A program made the position numbers and the translations under genes. A DNA stretch of 64,000 bases from Enterocloster lavalensis (lineage in GTDB: Bacteria > Bacillota > Clostridia > Lachnospirales > Lachnospiraceae): assembly GCF_902364025.1 (NCBI RefSeq), contig NZ_CABJCG010000002.1:474101-538100 (forward strand), read 5' to 3'. Shown here piece after piece: positions 60,603 to 64,000 of this stretch; within the stretch, counting starts at the first letter, position 1; every line of letters begins with the position of its first letter. Under the pieces are notes generated by a model, which worked only from the letters and a program-made list of their open reading frames with translations, had not been told where the DNA came from and did not search any database.

Positions 60603-61367
60603 TTGAATTATCCGGAACTATTGAGGAAAAAGGATTTATACCAGACTGGCAGGCTGTCCATTCCAAAGCTGACGCTGCAGTCCTACCAGCAGGCGTTCGA
60701 GATAGAATACACTCATAACTCTACCGCTATGGAAGGGAATACTCTGACCCTGATAGAAAACAAGGTTCTGCTAGAGGATGGGATTTCCATCGGCGGTAAG
60801 TGGCTGTGGGAAATCTATGAGGCGGTCAATCATCAGAAGGCATTCCGCTATATGAAAGACTGTGCTGCAATGGGGAAGCCACTGGATGAATGTATGATAA
60901 AAGAAATACACAGACAGCTGATGGAACATGTTACGGGCAGTGGAGTTTACCGAAACGCGGATGTGTATCCGAGAGGTGCTGGGCATATTCCGCCATCTCC
61001 GGTTGAGATGGGTCAGCAGCTACGGGATTTTTATGAAGGTTTGAGTCGGAAGGACAAAGAAGAAAATCCGATTGAGTTGGCGGCATGGACCCATGCGGAG
61101 TTTGTAAAAATCCTTCCGTTTTTAGGCGGCAACGGAAGGGCAGCGCGGTTAATCATGAACTATCAGCTTTTGGCAAATGGATTTCCTGCTGTGTCTATCG
61201 CAAAAGAGAACCGGCTGGATTATTTTAATGCCCTGGAAGCCTATGCCACGGAGGGTAATCTGGTCCCATTTGCGGAGATGGTTGCAGACCTGGCCGACCA
61301 GCAGCTGGACTGCTATCTGGGCATGATGGAGCCTTCGCAGGACATACAGCAGAATCCAAAGATGTAA
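60603..61367 (+). CDS. Fic-like protein with degenerate catalytic motif
   Basis: 254 residues from a TTG 8 bases after AAGGAG; a GTG 9 bases earlier is possible. Fic proteins usually transfer AMP to target hydroxyls using HPFx[D/E]GNGRxxR. Here the motif reads LPFLGGNGRAARLIMN: the catalytic His is Leu and the metal-binding acidic residue is Gly, while GNGRxxR is kept. The autoinhibitory helix STAMEGNTL (pattern [S/T]xxxE[G/N]) is intact near residue 40. AMPylation therefore looks unlikely, and it may act on another substrate or by binding. It lies between transfer genes and ends QQNPKM. Confidence 0.82.
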   Translation: MNYPELLRKKDLYQTGRLSIPKLTLQSYQQAFEIEYTHNSTAMEGNTLTLIENKVLLEDGISIGGKWLWEIYEAVNHQKAFRYMKDCAAMGKPLDECMIKEIHRQLMEHVTGSGVYRNADVYPRGAGHIPPSPVEMGQQLRDFYEGLSRKDKEENPIELAAWTHAEFVKILPFLGGNGRAARLIMNYQLLANGFPAVSIAKENRLDYFNALEAYATEGNLVPFAEMVADLADQQLDCYLGMMEPSQDIQQNPKM

Positions 61368-61392
61368 AAACAGAAGAACAAATACGGCATGA

Positions 61393-61427
61393 CGCCGGAT
61401 GCAGAGATGTGTCCGGTGCTTTTTTTG
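61393..61427 (+). terminator. Terminator-like hairpin before the VirB4 gene
   Basis: CGCCGGA pairs with TCCGGTG (one G-T pair), followed by seven T; the next start is 25 bases downstream. Confidence 0.65.
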
Positions 61428-61451
61428 CGCCAAAATCAAGGAGGGAGAACG

Positions 61452-63281
61452 TTGAAACATGTAAAAACCGCCCCGGAGGCGGAAAAGGACGATGTGCGCA
61501 TCCAGGAATTTCTGGACATGATTGCGCCCTCCGTCATCAAGTTTGAAACCGACTACTTCATCTGCGGCAACACGTACCGCTGTGTTTGGGCACTGAGGGA
61601 GTACCCGACTTCCACGGAGGAACAGGCAATCTTAAAACGGCTGGGAGAAAAGGATGGGGTCACCTTAAAGATTTATACCCGCCATGTCAGTGCGGCGGAG
61701 GAGCGGAAAATCATCAGCAATGCCACCAGTAAGAACCGGCTGAATCAGTCCAGTACCAATGATTTACAGCAGACGGTCCAGGCGGAGAGCAATCTCCAGG
61801 ATGTGGCGATGATTGTGGCAAGGACCCACCGCAACCGGGAACCGCTCCTGCATACGGCTGTTTATATGGAACTGACCGCCAATGAATACGACCGCCTGAA
61901 GCTGCTACAGACGGAGGTGCTGACTGAGCTGATCCGTTCAAAACTGAACGTGGACCGACTCCTTCTGCGTCAGCAGCAGGGCTTTCAGTGCGTGATGCCA
62001 AGCGGAAGAAATGTGTTCCGGGATCAGTTTGAGCGGGTTCTGCCGGCCAGCAGTGTGGCGAACCTCTATCCCTTTAATTACAGCGGAAAGACGGATCCCC
62101 ATGGCTTTTATGTGGGACGGGATAAGTTCGGGAGTAACATCCTGGTGGATTTTAACCAGAGGGCAGACGATAAGACCAACGGTTCCATCCTCATCCTGGG
62201 CAACAGCGGCCAGGGAAAATCCTACCTGTTAAAGCTGATCCTGTGCAACCTGCGGGAGGCCGGGCTGAATGTCATCTGCCTGGATCCGGAAATGGAATAT
62301 GAGGACCTGACCAACAATCTTGGGGGCTGTTTCATCGATCTGATGGGCGGCCGTTTTTTGATTAATCCTCTGGAACCAAAGGTATGGGATGAAGGGGAGG
62401 GCCCAGAGGACCCGGATGCACCGGAAACCTTTCGGATCCGAAGCCGGCTGAGCCAGCATATCAGCTTTTTAAAAGACTTTTTCCGCTCCTATAAGGACTT
62501 CACGGACCGGGAGATTGACGTGATTGAGATTATGGTCCAGCGCCTCTACGCCAAGTGCGGGCTTACGGATGAGACGGATTTTCAGAGGTTGGGCTCCAAA
62601 GATTATCCCACCCTTTCCGAACTGTACGAATTCATTGAGGCGGAATACAAAGGGTTTGACAGCGGAGAGCGGCAGTTGTATACCGCAGAACTGTTGCAGA
62701 ACATTCTTCTGGGGCTCCATTCCATGTGCAGGGGACCGGAGGCAAAGTTTTTCAACGGCCATACCAATATTACGGATTCTAGCTTCGTCACCTTCGGTGT
62801 AAAAGGGGTCCTGCAGGCCAGCCGGAACCTCCGTGATGCCTTGCTGTTTAACACACTTTCCTTCATGAGCAACCGGCTTCTGACCGTGGGTGATACGGTA
62901 GCGGGACTGGATGAATTTTACCTGTTCCTCTCTAATCTGACGGCAGTGGAGTATGTCCGAAACTTCATGAAACGTGTGAGAAAGAAAAACTCTTCTGTGA
63001 TTCTGGCCAGCCAGAACCTGGAGGATTTTAATATTGAGGGGATCCGGGAATATACCAAGCCGCTGTTCTCCATTCCAACCCACCAGTTCCTGTTCAATGC
63101 GGGGGCTGTGGATGAGAAGTTTTATACGGATACCCTGCAGCTGGAAGCCAGCGAATTCAGCCTGATCCGCTATCCCCAGCGCGGTGTGTGTCTTTATAAA
63201 TGCGGAAACGAGCGTTACAACCTGATGGTGACGGCGCCGGATTATAAGGCAAAGCTGTTTGGAAAGGCAGGCGGACGATGA
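61452..63281 (+). CDS. VirB4/TraE-like conjugation ATPase
   Basis: 609 residues from a TTG behind AAGGAGGGAG. The N-terminal domain (IKFETDYFICGNTYRCVWAL) precedes the RecA-like motor with Walker A LILGNSGQGKSYLLKLILC (about 245-260), a strand CLDPEMEYEDLTNNLGG, and Walker B VAGLDEFYLFLSNLTA (about 483) followed by NSSVILASQNLEDF. This is the hallmark energy provider of type IV secretion in conjugative elements of Firmicutes. It defines the T4SS of the element and is expected to work with the VirB3- and VirB6-like proteins upstream. Confidence 0.92.
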   Translation: MKHVKTAPEAEKDDVRIQEFLDMIAPSVIKFETDYFICGNTYRCVWALREYPTSTEEQAILKRLGEKDGVTLKIYTRHVSAAEERKIISNATSKNRLNQSSTNDLQQTVQAESNLQDVAMIVARTHRNREPLLHTAVYMELTANEYDRLKLLQTEVLTELIRSKLNVDRLLLRQQQGFQCVMPSGRNVFRDQFERVLPASSVANLYPFNYSGKTDPHGFYVGRDKFGSNILVDFNQRADDKTNGSILILGNSGQGKSYLLKLILCNLREAGLNVICLDPEMEYEDLTNNLGGCFIDLMGGRFLINPLEPKVWDEGEGPEDPDAPETFRIRSRLSQHISFLKDFFRSYKDFTDREIDVIEIMVQRLYAKCGLTDETDFQRLGSKDYPTLSELYEFIEAEYKGFDSGERQLYTAELLQNILLGLHSMCRGPEAKFFNGHTNITDSSFVTFGVKGVLQASRNLRDALLFNTLSFMSNRLLTVGDTVAGLDEFYLFLSNLTAVEYVRNFMKRVRKKNSSVILASQNLEDFNIEGIREYTKPLFSIPTHQFLFNAGAVDEKFYTDTLQLEASEFSLIRYPQRGVCLYKCGNERYNLMVTAPDYKAKLFGKAGGR

Positions 63282-63297
63282 ACCGGGAGGTGGTTCC

Positions 63298-64000
63298 ATG
63301 GACATGAAGCAGCAGCGGTTTGGGATTGAGATTGAGCTGACAGGAATCGCCAGGAAACGTGGAGCTGAGATCGCAGCGGCCTATTTTGGCACACAGTCCT
63401 ACTATGAAGGGACTTATTATGACACCTATGTAGCGCTGGATCCCCAGGGCAGGGAATGGAAGTTCATGAGTGATGCCAGCATTGAACCGGAGAGAAAAGA
63501 GGGAAAGAGCCGCGTGTCAGCCAGTGACAGCTATAAAACCGAGATGGTGAGTCCGATCTGCCGGTATGAGGATATCGAAACCATACAGGAACTGGTGCGG
63601 AAACTGCGGGAGGCAGGAGCCCTAGCGAATTCCAGCTGTGGGATTCATGTGCATATCGATGCCTCTCCATTTGATGCAAGGACCCTCCGCAACATCACCA
63701 ACATCATGGCAGCAAAGGAGGATTTAATCTATAAGGCGTTACAGGTATCGGTAGCCAGACAGAACCGCTGGTGCAAACCGGTGGAGGAGCGGTTTCTGGA
63801 GGAACTCAACCAGAAGAAACCGGGGACCCTAGAGGAAGTGAGGCAGATCTGGTACAACGGAGCCAGCCGCCAGAGGGATCACTACGATGATAGCCGTTAT
63901 CATTGTCTGAACCTGCACAGTGTGTTTCAGAAAGGGACCGTTGAGTTCCGGCTATTTAATGGGACCACTCACGCAGGCAAAATCAAGGCTTACATCCAGC
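63298..64000 (+). CDS. Amidoligase family protein, cut by window end
   Basis: At least 234 residues, open at the right edge; GGGAGG precedes the ATG. Motifs: RFGIEIELTGIARKRGAEIA (the GxExE strand with catalytic acids), TEMVSPICRYEDIETIQELV, SSCGIHVHIDASPFDARTLR (the HxH pair) and LNLHSVFQKGTVEFRLFNGT. These fit the ATP-dependent amidoligases (glutamine-synthetase-like fold) that recur in Firmicutes mobile elements and are predicted to form isopeptide bonds on peptides or proteins, with a gamma-glutamyl cyclotransferase often next door. The next gene lies outside the window. Confidence 0.85.
   Translation, partial: MDMKQQRFGIEIELTGIARKRGAEIAAAYFGTQSYYEGTYYDTYVALDPQGREWKFMSDASIEPERKEGKSRVSASDSYKTEMVSPICRYEDIETIQELVRKLREAGALANSSCGIHVHIDASPFDARTLRNITNIMAAKEDLIYKALQVSVARQNRWCKPVEERFLEELNQKKPGTLEEVRQIWYNGASRQRDHYDDSRYHCLNLHSVFQKGTVEFRLFNGTTHAGKIKAYIQ

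Larger units (their letters stand above)
34650..64000 (+). mobile_element. Integrative and conjugative element, left part, right end outside window
   Basis: From just after rlmD to the window edge every gene is on the plus strand and the content is that of a conjugative element: antirestriction proteins, adenine methylase, Tad-type pilus genes, VirB3-, VirB4- and VirB6-like transfer genes, DUF6550, DUF4320, DUF3852, DUF6133, a YodL-like protein and an amidoligase. Base composition shifts from the GC-rich backbone to a moderately lower GC content. The exact left boundary is not resolved; the rlmD 3' end and the 34650-34850 gap are the candidates. No integrase, relaxase or VirD4 is in view, so the element must extend well beyond 64000. 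Confidence 0.88.

Overview
The window looks like a chromosome segment of a fairly GC-rich, spore-forming Clostridia, most plausibly Lachnospiraceae. Supporting this are the spore-protein gene yyaC with a forespore-type promoter, a LysM protein and a DUF5711 protein typical of that family, YhaM, MutS2, a YitT-family protein, sigma-54, choline-binding-like cell-wall repeats, and strong AGGAGG ribosome binding sites. The species assignment is inference.

Bases 1 to about 34650 are chromosomal backbone. In order they hold: a small secreted protein with an unresolved start; tRNA-Gly and tRNA-Phe on the minus strand behind a near-consensus promoter; a two-gene unit ending in a 1740-residue DUF4132 protein; rpoN with a membrane lipoprotein gene; an aldo/keto reductase with 4Fe-4S motifs; a YitT-like membrane protein; nrdA-nrdB behind a promoter containing an NrdR-like box; an M20 peptidase; a sugar nucleotidyltransferase-like gene; yyaC; a LysM membrane protein; a DUF5711 protein; ROK glucokinase; a secreted cell-wall-binding protein whose upstream region carries six 51-bp tandem repeats; a histidine kinase and an AIM24 protein; a response regulator and mutS2; an HtrA-like protein that has lost two triad residues; YhaM; and rlmD.

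From just downstream of rlmD to the right edge (29 kb, still open) lies a left part of an integrative and conjugative element (ICE). All genes run on the plus strand. Its first 9 kb is an accessory block: two ArdA-like antirestriction proteins, a D12-class adenine methylase, AbrB-like regulators, a YodL-like protein and several unknown small proteins. Next comes a nearly complete Tad/Flp-type pilus set: pilin-like DUF6133, SpoVG, prepilin peptidase, CpaB/SAF, CpaE-like ATPase, CpaF, TadB, TadC, DUF4320 and a TadE-like protein. This is followed by DUF6550, a large secreted protein, DUF3852, VirB6-like, VirB3/PrgI-like and VirB4-like transfer proteins, with a Fic-like gene among them, and an amidoligase cut by the window end. 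Integrase, relaxase and VirD4 are not seen and would have to lie beyond the edge.

The most notable points are the coupling of a Tad pilus machine to a type IV secretion system in one element; a protein made of six tandem putative DNA-binding modules inside the pilus operon; a recurrent short C-terminal tail (such as GLQM, GLSM, GMSM) on otherwise unrelated accessory proteins; two enzyme families with visibly damaged catalytic motifs (Fic and HtrA); and an orphan NrdR-like box at the chromosome-ICE junction. No CRISPR array, rRNA gene or insertion sequence was seen.
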